DNA of 64,000 nt from Hansfordia pulvinata (lineage: Eukaryota; Ascomycota; Sordariomycetes; Xylariales). The position numbers were made by a program, and so were the translations under genes. The notes below the pieces were generated by a model that had not been told where the DNA came from, made no database searches, and saw nothing but the letters and a program-made list of their open reading frames with translations. The stretch covers positions 1,374,001-1,438,000 of the forward strand of contig BJKQ01000009.1 of the NCBI GenBank assembly GCA_006538405.1, in the 5' to 3' direction. Positions 46,421 through 56,643 of the stretch are shown in pieces (position 1 is the stretch's first letter; each line of letters begins with the position of its first letter).

Positions 46421-48005
46421 CGTGACGCTCGAGGGTCAGGGTATCTCGCCACGGGGACGATCAATGTCGACGCACTGGGTCAGAGAGCAAACAGGTGCCT
46501 CAATAGCAAGGCGGGAAGCGAGGGACCATGCAGCCACTTATATGATATGCGAGCGCAGTGATTGCTCAACCCAGAGCTGGCTCTGCAACAGTCCAGGTAA
46601 GGTGGTACAAGGGTAAGAAGCTCGCCGAGCAGCTTTGGCCGCTTCAGCCGCATTAAAGAGGCAGGACCGTGGGCCTTGAAGATCTCGATTGGTCTGAGGC
46701 GCGTTTCTAGCCAATCACGGGCCTTTCGACGCCGTCGTCTGCCTAGTAGACTCGCGATGTGGAGGCCTTGTTGACCCCAGCACCCCAGTGACCCCCTGCC
46801 GCCGGATTCGTTAGGCTTCCAGTTGGGTACCGGCGCTTGATCCATTTCTCCAGGCAGGCCGCCTTGCCTGCCACCCCGCGTGGTATTTTTGGATTCAAGG
46901 CCGGAAACGACGGGCTCCGGGGGGGCATGGTATGGTACTTGTCAACATTGAGGTCGTGCTGCATCCCTGAACAGCCTCAAGCACAGCCTTGTTCAGACGC
47001 CTGTCTCAAGGAGGTTGTATGGGCAATCTGCGGGAGCGAGGTTGTAGTAGCATCGGGGCTTTTCGTCTAGGCTACCTGTCAGCATGGCCTGGCCTCATCG
47101 GATCACAGCGGGCTGTGCTGTTCTAGTGGGTGGCACACGGGCCGATCCTCCACGCGTCCCATGCCGCAGGTCTTCTCGAGTCAGTTGCTGGTTGCTGTCG
47201 CGGAGACCAGCCTTGCCTTGGCGTAACGACGCCCCGTCACTCTGCACGACGACAAACAGAGTCATCTGGAGCGTTCCACCACGCCTTACCCCTCAATGGC
47301 ACAAGCGACATCATGGGTGGAGGGCGGCCAAGATTTGATTTGCCGCGGTGAATGCGACTCGGAGCCAGCGCCCTCTCGGGACCCGGCACAGGCGGTCTCG
47401 CGTGCCCTCTGGCGGGTCTCTGGGGAGGATCCCTGGTGCTCAACCGGGGCCGAGCAGCATCAGCCGCACTTGGCCCATGGTTGCATGTCCATGGTTGCAT
47501 GGAGGCAGGCTGCGATGTTGCCAAGCCGTGACAAAGAGACCAGGCCTGAAGCCGTCAAGTGATTCCCATCCCATGGCAGGTGGATGCAGAGCACGTCGGG
47601 GCTCCGGGGCCGCTCTGCCGGGCGGATGGTGGAGGTCGGGACTCGGTGGGCAACAGCGAAGCAGCAAGCTGGAAAGTGAATCAACGATGGCACAAAGAAT
47701 GCCGAAATTTTGTGCTTGGAGAGGATCTCTGTCTGGCGACGCCCGCGGCCGTGCGATTCCAATGCTGATGTGGTGCCTGAATCGTGCCACGAGTACGTGC
47801 CTGCCTGAGGTAAGGTACCTACCTAAGGTAACCTGGAAGGTACTCACACCAGCTCCCATTTGACCGGGGCAGGAACGACTGGACTGGCACGCGGCCCTGC
47901 GCCACTGCCACTGTCACGACCGAAAGGCTTCAGCCCAACGTGATTGTCTCCAAGGTTTTCGAGCAGGAAACAGTTTCGATCAAGCCGCAGAACGTGGGCC
48001 GCCTC
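46421..48005. other. Promoter side of the STAND gene, no supported gene
   Basis: No frame with a recognisable domain. Near 47478-47505 CCATGGTTGCATG is directly repeated. Near 47804-47838 there is a dense palindromic stretch of AAGGTACCTACCTAAGGTA type. Confidence 0.5.
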
Positions 48006-48849
48006 TTAGTTCAAATGAAACGAGCGTATCTCGGATGACTCTTTTCTCAGCACCAGCAGCCAGTCAGCAGGTTTGTAAATTGAGTAGGTTTGTCTACGGC
48101 GCAGTGACGCAATCAGATCCAAACGGCGCAGGGCTGAGCCAAGCTTCTCATTGACAGGTGCTGCAAAAAGAGTTCTGGGATGCGGTGCCACTGCGCGTGG
48201 CTCCTGGGAACCAATGAAGCCAATCAACACGCCTGATAGCTCGCGCGTCGTACAACTCCGCCATGCCGCCAAGGCGTACGGAGCATGTTCAGCAACGGGC
48301 TGTGCCCCGCGCCACTTCTCCCCCGCAAGGCCTGAATGACGACGCAAAGCGAATGTGACTTGCTGCTGGTGGTGACCGATCTTGGGGGAGTAGAAGTTCA
48401 CCATCCAAAGTAAAGACCACCCCGACTCTGGTCAAATTGGCTCCTGTGATGAAAATAGCCTCTTCAACGAGTTGGGGACTCCCCGTCCGTCGCCATTGAC
48501 GCATCCCGATCAAGATCTTCAAGCGAGCAGCCATTGACGCTGCCTAGAAACGCCTGGACCCCGGAGGGCTTATAAGTTAAGACCATTGCCTCCACAACCG
48601 GTTTTAAAAACCAAAAGGCCATTCACGTATGCGTAACACTATACGAAGAGTAGGTTTTATACTTGGGGGAACGTCGCTCTCAACTAAATGGCCATCTGCG
48701 GAATCTTCTTTTACGAAAACAGCGATAGACCTGGAAACCATTGCGCTCCCTTCCTCCGAGGAAACTGACCATTTCGGTAGATACGGCCGGGTCTGTGGAG
48801 AAAACCTTATGCTTTCCGGACCGTTGCTGCGAGACACGAGAACATACAT
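48006..48849 (-). pseudogene. Possible gene relict spread over three minus-strand frames
   Basis: Three consecutive segments look protein-like but are in different frames: 48849-48604 (ends in RIVLRIREWPFGF), about 48603-48464 (VLTYKPSGVQAFLGSVNG), and 48404-48006 (RELSGVLIGFIG, then RRRQTYSIYKPADWLLVLRK). Their amino-acid composition is balanced, unlike the Arg/Pro-rich shadow frames elsewhere. I recognise no family, and the junctions do not give an obvious set of GT-AG introns. It could be a decayed gene, a gene with introns I could not resolve, or chance. Confidence 0.3.
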
Positions 48850-49128
48850 TAGGTGCGGATGACCAATGACCTGTAGCTTTGGACAAAGACATGGAGTTTA
48901 AACCCCCTTTTTGGAACGGCCAATGATGAGAGAGCCTGGATGAACTGAGGCCGGTTCTTGAAATAGAAGGATGATGATGTTGTTATTCATTGCTTAATTG
49001 CGCGTTCGTCGACCAGGTGTAACGAACCGCGAGCCCACATGTCGAAACCTCACTCCTCGTCTTGATCTGCCAAACTGAGCTGCAGCGCAACGCAATGGCT
49101 GGATCGTCGAGCTGTTCGAGACAAATAC
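48850..49128. other. Spacer between the relict and the MFS gene
   Basis: Under 300 bp; the right part is the 3' flank of the transporter gene. No gene seen. Confidence 0.5.
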
Positions 49129-50903
49129 TCAAGGATGCCATCGGAAACCCGGGTGCTTCCATTCAAGACTCTCAATTTGCTGCGACGTGAAGCCCCGAAG
49201 TTCCTGCTCGACGTCCTTGCGCTCGCGACGGCGGTTGTCGGCCTTCATCCAGAAGAGGGTGATGGTACTGATGATGAGGATCAAGCTGGAGCAGGCCAGA
49301 TTCAGCCCGTTGCCGATGTGGTAGAAAGGCCCGTCCCACTTGAGATACGACCAGGTCGCAATCAACCCGCCAATGTTGCCCCCGATCATGTTAGTCGCGA
49401 AGGCCATGGTGCGCGACGAGTCGCTGACGACGTTGGCAGAGACCTGCGCGTGGGTCAAGGGGCCGATGACGAAGCAGCTGGACGCGTTGAGAAACACGGC
49501 CGCGTAGCGCACCTGCGGGTTAGTCGTGGCGAGGAACATGACATAGCCAACCATGACGAGCGGTGACGATATCATCATGAACAGCTGTCTCCGGTCGGTG
49601 CGCCAGCTGAAGTACGGGAGCAGCAGCTCAAAGAACGCGCCGACAATGTATGGCGGTACCGTCAAGAGTTGCTGCTGGACGACAGTCCTCTCGGGATAGA
49701 TCGTGGCGACGACAGTCGGCGTGAAGAACGCCAGTCCCTGCGCGGTAATGTTGTTGAGGAGGAAGACGAGGGCTGTCGACAGCACCACCGGGTTCCAGAT
49801 CCCGTACAGAAGCTTGTTGCGGTCCACCTTGTCGAGAACCGCCGTCTGGCCGACGCGCTCCGATTTGAGGCGCGCGATGGCGAGGTCTTTCTCTTCTTGG
49901 TTTAACCATCGTGCCGTCTCCGGTCTGTCGGTGAGTACCACAAAAGCGATCAAGGCGAGACCCATGGTGATGATGCCCTCGACAGCAAAGATCATACGCC
50001 AGCTATGCAGGCTGCCCACGTGATCGAGCGAAAGAATGCCAGAGGCAATCAAACCGCTGAAAGCGCCGGCAAGGGGTGTCATGACGACAAACATGGCAAG
50101 GCGAAAGGCCAGCTCGGAGCGACGATACCAGCGCGAGAGGTAGTAGGAGATGCAGGGCATCATGCCTGCCTCGAAGATGCCCAGCAAGAAGCGGACGCCG
50201 CATGCGGAGCTGAGGTCGTGGACGAAGGCTGTCATGACGGAAATCAGGCCAAATGCCAAGGACACCGAGGGGATGAACCAGCCCGGCCCCATCCATTTAC
50301 ATGCCAGCGTCGACGGGAACTCGAAGACGATGTAGGATATGTAGAAAACAGACAGCACAATGTTGTAGTCGTCTCCCTTGAGGCCTAGATCCGCTTCAAA
50401 GCCGGCCAGTCGGGCATTGCCTGGAGCCGTGGTCAAGGTTAGTCAGGCAACACTTTGTGCAAGCAAGGGCTGGGATCTGGCAGCCATTATACGCACCTAT
50501 GTTGCTGCGATCGATGGACGCGAACAGATAAAGAAGGGCAACCATCGGGACCACCATCAGGTCGAGCTTGCGACGCAGGCGGCTTTCGGCGCGCGGATCG
50601 AGCTGGACCAGAGGCTGGCCATGGCTGGGACTGGTAAGCTTCTTTTCGTCGAGACCGCTGGTGGGATTGGAAGGTGACTCTATATCGCACACTGCGCAAG
50701 GCCGAGGCGCCCAGGTGCATGGCGATGTTGAAGTCTCAGGCGATGAATGGGAGGACTACCCACCTGTCTGTGGCTGCGAAACCCTTTTCTGCCGCCCCGT
50801 GAACCTTGTTCTCCTGCCTGTCCTCCGAGACGCGCGGTGTAGTCTTTTCGTTGGTAGCCGCGACCCCGCCGGGGCCGGAACGATCGGGTGCCAAGTCAGA
50901 CAT
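49129..50903 (-). CDS. MFS transporter of the Dal5-like anion:cation symporter family, 5' end unresolved
   Basis: Exons 49129-50420 and 50497-50691 join cleanly across a 76-bp intron (GTGCGT...CTCCAG) and encode DLMVVPMVALLYLFASIDRS, NIGNARLAGFEADLGL, FEFPSTLACKWMGPG, RFLLGIFEAGMMPC, YYLSRWYRRSE and LTDRPETARWLNQEEK. This is the fungal allantoate/organic-acid permease type with 12 helices. No ATG lies in frame upstream of the first helix inside exon 2, so a first exon is needed. The best candidate is 50764-50903 (MSDLAPDRSGPGG...) with a canonical 72-bp intron (GTGGGT...GCGCAG), but it joins in the wrong phase by one base. A one-base assembly error in this GC-rich stretch, or another start, would explain it. 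Substrate unknown; plasma membrane location inferred. Confidence 0.8.
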
Positions 50904-52567
50904 GGTGCTGGAGCATGCTGGAGGCAGAGTGTAGCGGTGGCGCACGATGGATGATTAGCCGCGACAAAGCCAAAACGACCGGAACAAGAGGCTGGGTGCG
51001 GGCGGGATGGCAGGTAGGAGAGCCAACGGCGGTTTTTATAGCAGCGGCGTCGGGGTGAAAGGGCCGTCAGGCGTGCGTGAACGTGGGATATGTGAATGGA
51101 AGGCCCGGATTCTCCTCAACCGGTGCCGATACAACTTCAGGCCTGTTCGTCCGAGAACCGACACTCATGACCCCGGTGCCCCGTAGCGGGCTTCGACGTT
51201 GATCGGACAAATGAGACCGACGGGCAGCAGGCCGCGAAACAGCAACGCTTACCCAGAGGGGCTAAGAGAGACTAGGACCCTGGCTTGTCCTGGTGATGGG
51301 CGAGGTCGCCCTGGCCGATGGACATGGAGATTTGCCATTTCCGAGCGGCACGTCGGACTGGCCGCACAGCTCCAGTTCGGGCACGACGATGGCGCGCAAC
51401 AGTCAAGGGCATGGCTTGCAGGGGGGAGCCCGCGAACCTGTTGGGTTCGAGCATTCAGCATTCCACATATCGCATTCTACCTGAGGCAGAGATCAGTGTC
51501 TGCCGAGCAAATCGCCAGGCCAAAGCCCGAGCCCTAGCCAGCGCCCTCTTTCAGGGGCTTGTGCTGTGCCTACTGTAGCTGGACAGGGCTTCAGGTATTC
51601 ACTGTCGTAGATGTACCCATCCATTGTGCCGTCTCGACGGCCGTCGGCCCGTTCGCCAGTCTCTTGTGTCCACTTAAAAACCATGTCGCTTGCGCTAGCG
51701 CAGTCGAGTCGAAGGGCGGGTGCCGATACCGGGGCGGTGCTGGGGCAGTTGTGAAGAGGCCCAGGAGTTCGAATCGTCAACAGAGCGCAGCGTCGCAAAC
51801 GACGCGTTATTGAGGCCATCGTGGGCAGACGGCACTTGAGCTGACGCTCTGCACGTCCGCCGCTTAGCTATTCCGCTGTCAAAGCCGAAAACCCACTCTA
51901 CAGCCGTTACCCCAGTCTGGGGAACCTGGGGAATGCAAATCACGTCGAAGCCTGGGGGCGCTCTGTCAGAGGCTGGACCCGAGTGGGCCCCACCGGGAGC
52001 GTTCACGGCATTGAATATCGGCAGATGTGTTGGTAGCGGCCTCGACGACCCTTGGCCACACGCGTTGGCGTGCAGCAAAGGCCACGCATACCCTCGAAGC
52101 ACGTGTCGATGGATAGGGTTACATTGCCCACCCTGAGATGACGCTGGGAGCCACGGTCGGTCATTTCTTTAATCCCGTCGTCGACTGGTCCTTGTCATCC
52201 ATCAACAACCAGAGATCCGCGGAGGCGCCGAGAGCACAACGCCTGGACAAGGGTGTTCAGACGAGGCGTTCAGACCAAGGCTGTTCAGGGTCATGATCAA
52301 GCGGCCAGGGCGGGGTGTCATCGGTGATATGCCCCTGCAGACTATTTGAGTCGGTGATATGACAGTCTGCATCTCGTCCGGCATCCTCGGTCCTTCTTAC
52401 GGGAGAATCGCTGCAGAGCGGGCTATCGCGTCGCAACAGCCTGAGTTCCCCTGCGCCAGCAGCCGTGAGAGATCCAACTGTTGGGTCTGTGGACTGGTCA
52501 GACCCCTGGAGGGTTTCCATAAGAAGAGAAGCGCATCTTCGTAAAGGCACTCCACGGGGCCGCCGAT
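50904..52567. other. Spacer without a supported gene
   Basis: Promoter of the MFS gene on the left and the region beyond the HTH gene's duplicated 3' end on the right. Frames overlap and show no domain. Confidence 0.55.
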
Positions 52568-52787
52568 TCGACTCATCCTTCTTAAACTTCGAAGTCGGCA
52601 GTTCCAAGAAACGGGAAGGGCGATGGCTGTTGTGGTTGCGGATGAGGATGATGTTGATGATGTTGGATATGGCTGACTCGATTCATCCTTCTAAAACTTC
52701 AAAGTCGGCAGTTCCGAAGAACGGAAAAGGCGATGGCTGTTGTGGTTGCGTATGAGGATGACGTTGATGATGTTGAATATGGTGATG
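52568..52787. repeat. 110-bp tandem duplication covering the 3' end of the HTH gene
   Basis: Two copies, 52568-52677 and 52678-52787, run in parallel at a 110-bp period with scattered substitutions. Both carry ATCCTTCT, AACTTC, AAGTCGGCAGTTCC and GCGATGGCTGTTGTGGTTGC. The right copy encodes the last 35 or so residues of the HTH protein and its stop; the left copy lies beyond the stop and also contains a stop at the equivalent place. Confidence 0.9.
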
Positions 52788-53891
52788 GTGGTGCTGTCCC
52801 TGTGCTTGCTGGAGCTGTTGCTGCTCGATGTGATGCTGCGTCTGTGGCTGCGAGTGCGGCTGCAGCTGCGTGTGTTGCTGAGGCGGCGACTGATACTGAA
52901 AGTACTGGACCTGTGCGTCGCGCTTCGGCTTCTCCCTCATCTTGGTCCATTCCAAGACATGCACGTTGGGCCATCTTCGCAGCCAGTGTACGATCCATTG
53001 CTTGCCGAGGCGCTTGCTGGACGGGTCGGTTCCAGCCCCGCCGCCGCCACACATGCCGCTCTCGGCCGCGGACTTGGCCATGACGCGTTCAGCCAGGTTG
53101 AAGACATCGTCTTTGGTCGCCGGAAACCCGAGTGCCGCCTGTGCGCCGGCCCACTCCGCCAGCAAGCTCTCCTGCTTCAGGGTCAGGCGGCAGACGTCGC
53201 CCTTGAGATCGCGCGGCTCGCGGCCCCGCGTTCGAGAGTTGAGGCTGCTGGGTGGGACGCCGAAGCGCCGCGCCGCCTCGCTGACGCCGTCACCTGCTGC
53301 AACCGCTTCGGCCGCCAACTCCATGTCTGCCTCGGTCCACGTGTAGCGCGTGGCGGGCTTTCTTGGAGCCGGATCACCGGTCCCGGCTCCACTGCCGAGT
53401 CCGGAGCCGGCTGTTTGCGCTGTAGATGACGCCGTGGTGGGGTTTCGGACGCTTCGCTGTTGCTGCTGCCTCTGCTGTGGTGACTGCTGCTGCTGTCGAT
53501 TTTCGCCACTGCCATTTTGCTTGCGGTGGTTTCCACCGGTGGCATCGGACTCCTTGGTGACATGCTGCCGGAGCGGAGCGGGTCTGGGCCGTCGATCGCC
53601 GAGTTTCTCGGCCAGGGTCGTCTTGGGCACGCGGAAGGCGGTGCTGGCTTTGCGCAGCGACATCCCATCTTCCAAAATGGCGCGGGTGGCGCACATGATG
53701 TCGTCGGCGGTGTAGGAGCGATATTTGGAGCCGCAGCGCGAGTTGACGGGCTGTTTCGGCGGTGACGGCGAGACTGGGAGGTGCGGCGCCGGGGGCAGAC
53801 CTGGCATTGGTGGTTGTGGGTGGAAGCCCGGCGACAAGCCGTAGGCCAGCAGCCCGTTAGCCGTGACGGGCACAGTCAAGTGCGGATCCAT
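52683..53891 (-). CDS. DNA-binding protein with two Pipsqueak-type HTH motifs and a CENP-B/Tc5-type HTH, no DDE domain
   Basis: A single open frame of 402 residues. HTH 1 (about 59-97) reads YTADDIMCATRAILEDGMSL, then RKASTAFRVPKTTLAEKL. HTH 2 (about 184-222) has the same plan: WTEADMELAAEAVAAGDGVS and EAARRFGVPPSSLNSRTRG. Residues about 236-310 (LTLKQESLLAEWAGAQAALG, then GKQWIVHWLRRWPNV) resemble the CENP-B/Tc5 DNA-binding domain of pogo/Fot1 transposases. The expected DDE catalytic domain is absent; instead there is a Gln/His-rich tail. The combination suggests a domesticated transposase DNA-binding part or a psq-family regulator; nuclear location is inferred. A 110-bp tandem duplication affects the 3' end. 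Confidence 0.8.
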   Translation of the reverse strand: MDPHLTVPVTANGLLAYGLSPGFHPQPPMPGLPPAPHLPVSPSPPKQPVNSRCGSKYRSYTADDIMCATRAILEDGMSLRKASTAFRVPKTTLAEKLGDRRPRPAPLRQHVTKESDATGGNHRKQNGSGENRQQQQSPQQRQQQQRSVRNPTTASSTAQTAGSGLGSGAGTGDPAPRKPATRYTWTEADMELAAEAVAAGDGVSEAARRFGVPPSSLNSRTRGREPRDLKGDVCRLTLKQESLLAEWAGAQAALGFPATKDDVFNLAERVMAKSAAESGMCGGGGAGTDPSSKRLGKQWIVHWLRRWPNVHVLEWTKMREKPKRDAQVQYFQYQSPPQQHTQLQPHSQPQTQHHIEQQQLQQAQGQHHHHHIQHHQRHPHTQPQQPSPFPFFGTADFEVLEG

Positions 53892-54901
53892 TCTCTACCG
53901 TGGTCCGGTTTTTATTAATCCTCATCTCGAGTGGGCAAGATATGGTAGATTGCGAGTGATATACGGTCCGGGCTGGCGAGATGGCTATAGGTAGTAGCGC
54001 GGAGGAGGACGAAATCCGTGTAAGTTGGATCCGGGTGTCCGAATCGCCCGCCATGGCACCCCCGTCTGCAGGGTGCGCAAGATTCGGTGAGTGACAGGGT
54101 CCAGAGGAGCTGTCGCGCGACCAAGCCTCGACAGCCGGCACCAGCTGTAGCACTCGTGCTCTTCTCAAGTGGCGGGATGGACCCTACCACGGGGTGAGCA
54201 CGAGTACCGGGGACCTTCACTGCTCACACGTTTGCCTTCAGGACAGTAGCAAGGCAGGCAGCCTCAAGCTCAAGCGTGGTCGCATGTCAAGACGATGTCT
54301 CTTACATCAAACGTCAAACGGCACCCTGCTCCACAGCCGCTCCAGTTGAACTCCACGTGGTACGAAAACGGTGCCGCGGAAGAGTCTCGACGTGCTTTGT
54401 GGCAGCTACTCACTACAAGCAACCACCGGAACATGCAAGCACTAGCCCGTCGATCCCTGGCTGTGCCCATCTTGGGCCAACACGGCAGATGCCAAACACG
54501 CCACATGGGTCGATGTGGCTGATGAGAAGGCCTCTGGCTATCGCGAGATCTCAGGATCGGTCTCCTCCAGCAGAAATGGCGACCGCGCCTTGTTGTTATA
54601 TAATGTACATTTACTACATTGTGGTACAGATGTATCAGGGCCTTCCTATATCTAACAAAAAACACCATGTGAAGTCGCGCCGAGACGCCTCCACCCAAAA
54701 ACGCCAGGCCATGCCGCAGTCCGAGTGAAGATGTCCGCTTTTTGGTTCCTTGTGAGAAATCTTGTGTTGCAGCCCTCGCGCGATAGATGAAAGACAGCCC
54801 ACAGACGGCGCAGTGCTGTGCGTTCGCCAAACCACGAGGGAGCGGGATTTTGATGCTGCCCAGGGATTGTTTCCAACATCCCATTTCGATTGTCCGGTAC
54901 C
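53892..54901. other. Spacer between the HTH gene and PAM16
   Basis: HTH-gene promoter and PAM16 3' flank. CACTCGTGCTC and GAGCACGAGTACC motifs occur at about 54151 and 54198. Minus-strand frames to 204 codons show no domain. Confidence 0.55.
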
Positions 54902-55479
54902 CTACCGGTCCTTATACACCTTGGGTTTGAAACCCTCGGTAACCTCGGCTTCTTGAGCGGCCTTTTCCATAGCTGGGCGAACCTCAGCTTCTATGCGCTC
55001 TCGGGCGCGCAGAATTTTGCTTTGGAGGTAAAAACTCCCTCCTTTTTCAGGATTGTTCTGATCGAAAAGCTTCTTGAAACGCTCCATGACGTCTTCCATG
55101 TCGGTGCGGGCTCCTTGGGGGGGCTTGACGTTCAGGATCTTGACGGCCTCGTCGAGAGACATGCTGCTGATTCCGCCACGGGAGACGCTGTTCCCGGCTT
55201 TGGCTTGAGCCTGGGCATATTTGGATGAGGCCTGAGCGTGCTTGAAAGCCTCCGTTAGAGACCGGCCCAAGACGCGACTGCCGGTGGCGATGGCCTGGAA
55301 GAGAAATCGGTGCGCCTGTAGGTAGGGAAGGTCAGTTAAGTGGTACAGGCACATTCAGCCAAGCTGAGGCAAAAGTGAGGGCAGTGAAAGTGGGATGCTG
55401 CGCGATGGCTAGACGGCTTGCAGAGACGGGTGCAGGGCAACGACGCCATCCAGCAGCAATCCTAGGGGTCGCATACCAT
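54902..55479 (-). CDS. PAM16: Mitochondrial import motor J-like subunit PAM16/TIM16
   Basis: The protein (138 residues) reads MAHRFLFQAIATGSRVLGRS, then AFKHAQASSKYAQAQ, GISSMSLDEAVKILNVKP, MERFKKLFDQNNPEKGGSFYL and QSKILRARERIEAEV. This is the PAM16 pattern: an N-terminal targeting/membrane-associated helix followed by a degenerate J-domain lacking the HPD motif. It pairs with PAM18 at the TIM23 translocase and restrains its stimulation of mitochondrial Hsp70. The model is complement(join(54902..55315,55477..55479)). The first coding exon is only the ATG at 55477-55479, directly followed by donor GTATGC; a 161-bp intron ends in CTACAG before GCGCACCGA. The length matches the fungal family. 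Confidence 0.9.
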
Positions 55480-56643
55480 TTCTAGGGGACCGCGGATTCG
55501 ACAGATGAAAAGCGAGCCTCCCGGCGGAAAGTGAGAGGGGTGGAGAGGCGAGCAGGGCGCGTGGTACAATGCAGATGACGAGGTCGACGTCTCTGGAGGC
55601 GAGGCGGAGGGCAGGCGGCGAAAAAGATCGTGGCTCGGAGCGTTGGAGTGATGAAATTTGGCGGCGACGGCCGGGACGGGCGATGCAGGCGCGCCGAGTG
55701 CTGGCGCGAATGCGAGCATACGAGGACGAGCAATTTGCAACGGGTGGCACCTCCGAAGGTCGCTTGCACGGGAAATCGCGGTTGCTGATTTGCTAGAATG
55801 GCTTCAGCAACTTTTTTCCCCATAGGTAGTCCGGGGCCTTACAGAAGGGTACCTCGCACGGAGCCAGCGATACCCCAGTTTGAGGTCTGAAACAGCTTTC
55901 GCCAAAGTAGTCTAGATGTAGCCGAGAATTGAGCCCAGCTCAGTTCAGGCAGCGCAATTGCGACTTGCACAGTCATAAACCAAGAAATCCAAGCTATCTA
56001 TCCACCCATGCCGCCCTGAGACACGTAATCCTACAGTCGAGCGTCTTAGTTCTACGTCCTTTCACTTAGGTAAGCCTCGCATCGTGCCAGGGCGATGCAC
56101 AGGGTAGCTCCAGCTGTCCCTTCAGGCTCCGTACCCGTACATGTATCTTCGTACAGGCCAGAGAGGCAGCAAGGAAAGGAGGTTCCTGATCCGCGCATCG
56201 CAACGTCAACACACTCGTCCACGCCCGCAAGCCCACAACGACAGCGTCAACGCCCATCCCCCATCCACCTCACTCCGCAGCTTGCTGTCATCTCGCACGA
56301 CATGCGAGTTGTCAGTGTACGAACCTACAACAACTTTTGAACAGACCCCGCACATCCTCGGGACCCAACCTGCCCCTCCACCCCAGCTCACACCTCTACA
56401 GCCAAGAGCAGCTCCGACGACACGCCTCACCACGACACGCCACGACCATCACGACATCACGCGACCCTTGAATCAAGGGCCTTTTCAAACCAGAGAAAAT
56501 CCGCAGCCCAGACGCTGGACCCGGGCGCCTTCTTAATACCAAACTTCCTCCCGTTACCACCAAATTGTCGACCAGCTCTTCCCACGAACCTTGCTTCTAC
56601 CAGCTAGGCTTTTCGATCTCCTGAACAACAGCAGTCCACCAGG
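55480..56643. other. Divergent promoter region between PAM16 and YIP1
   Basis: About 1.2 kb between genes transcribed away from each other. The last 400 bp before YIP1 are C/A-rich and poor in G on the plus strand, typical of a fungal 5' leader. No gene seen. Confidence 0.6.

Noticed and set aside
51740..51770. GTTCGAATC resembling a tRNA B box
   Set aside because: No matching A box or cloverleaf at the right distance.
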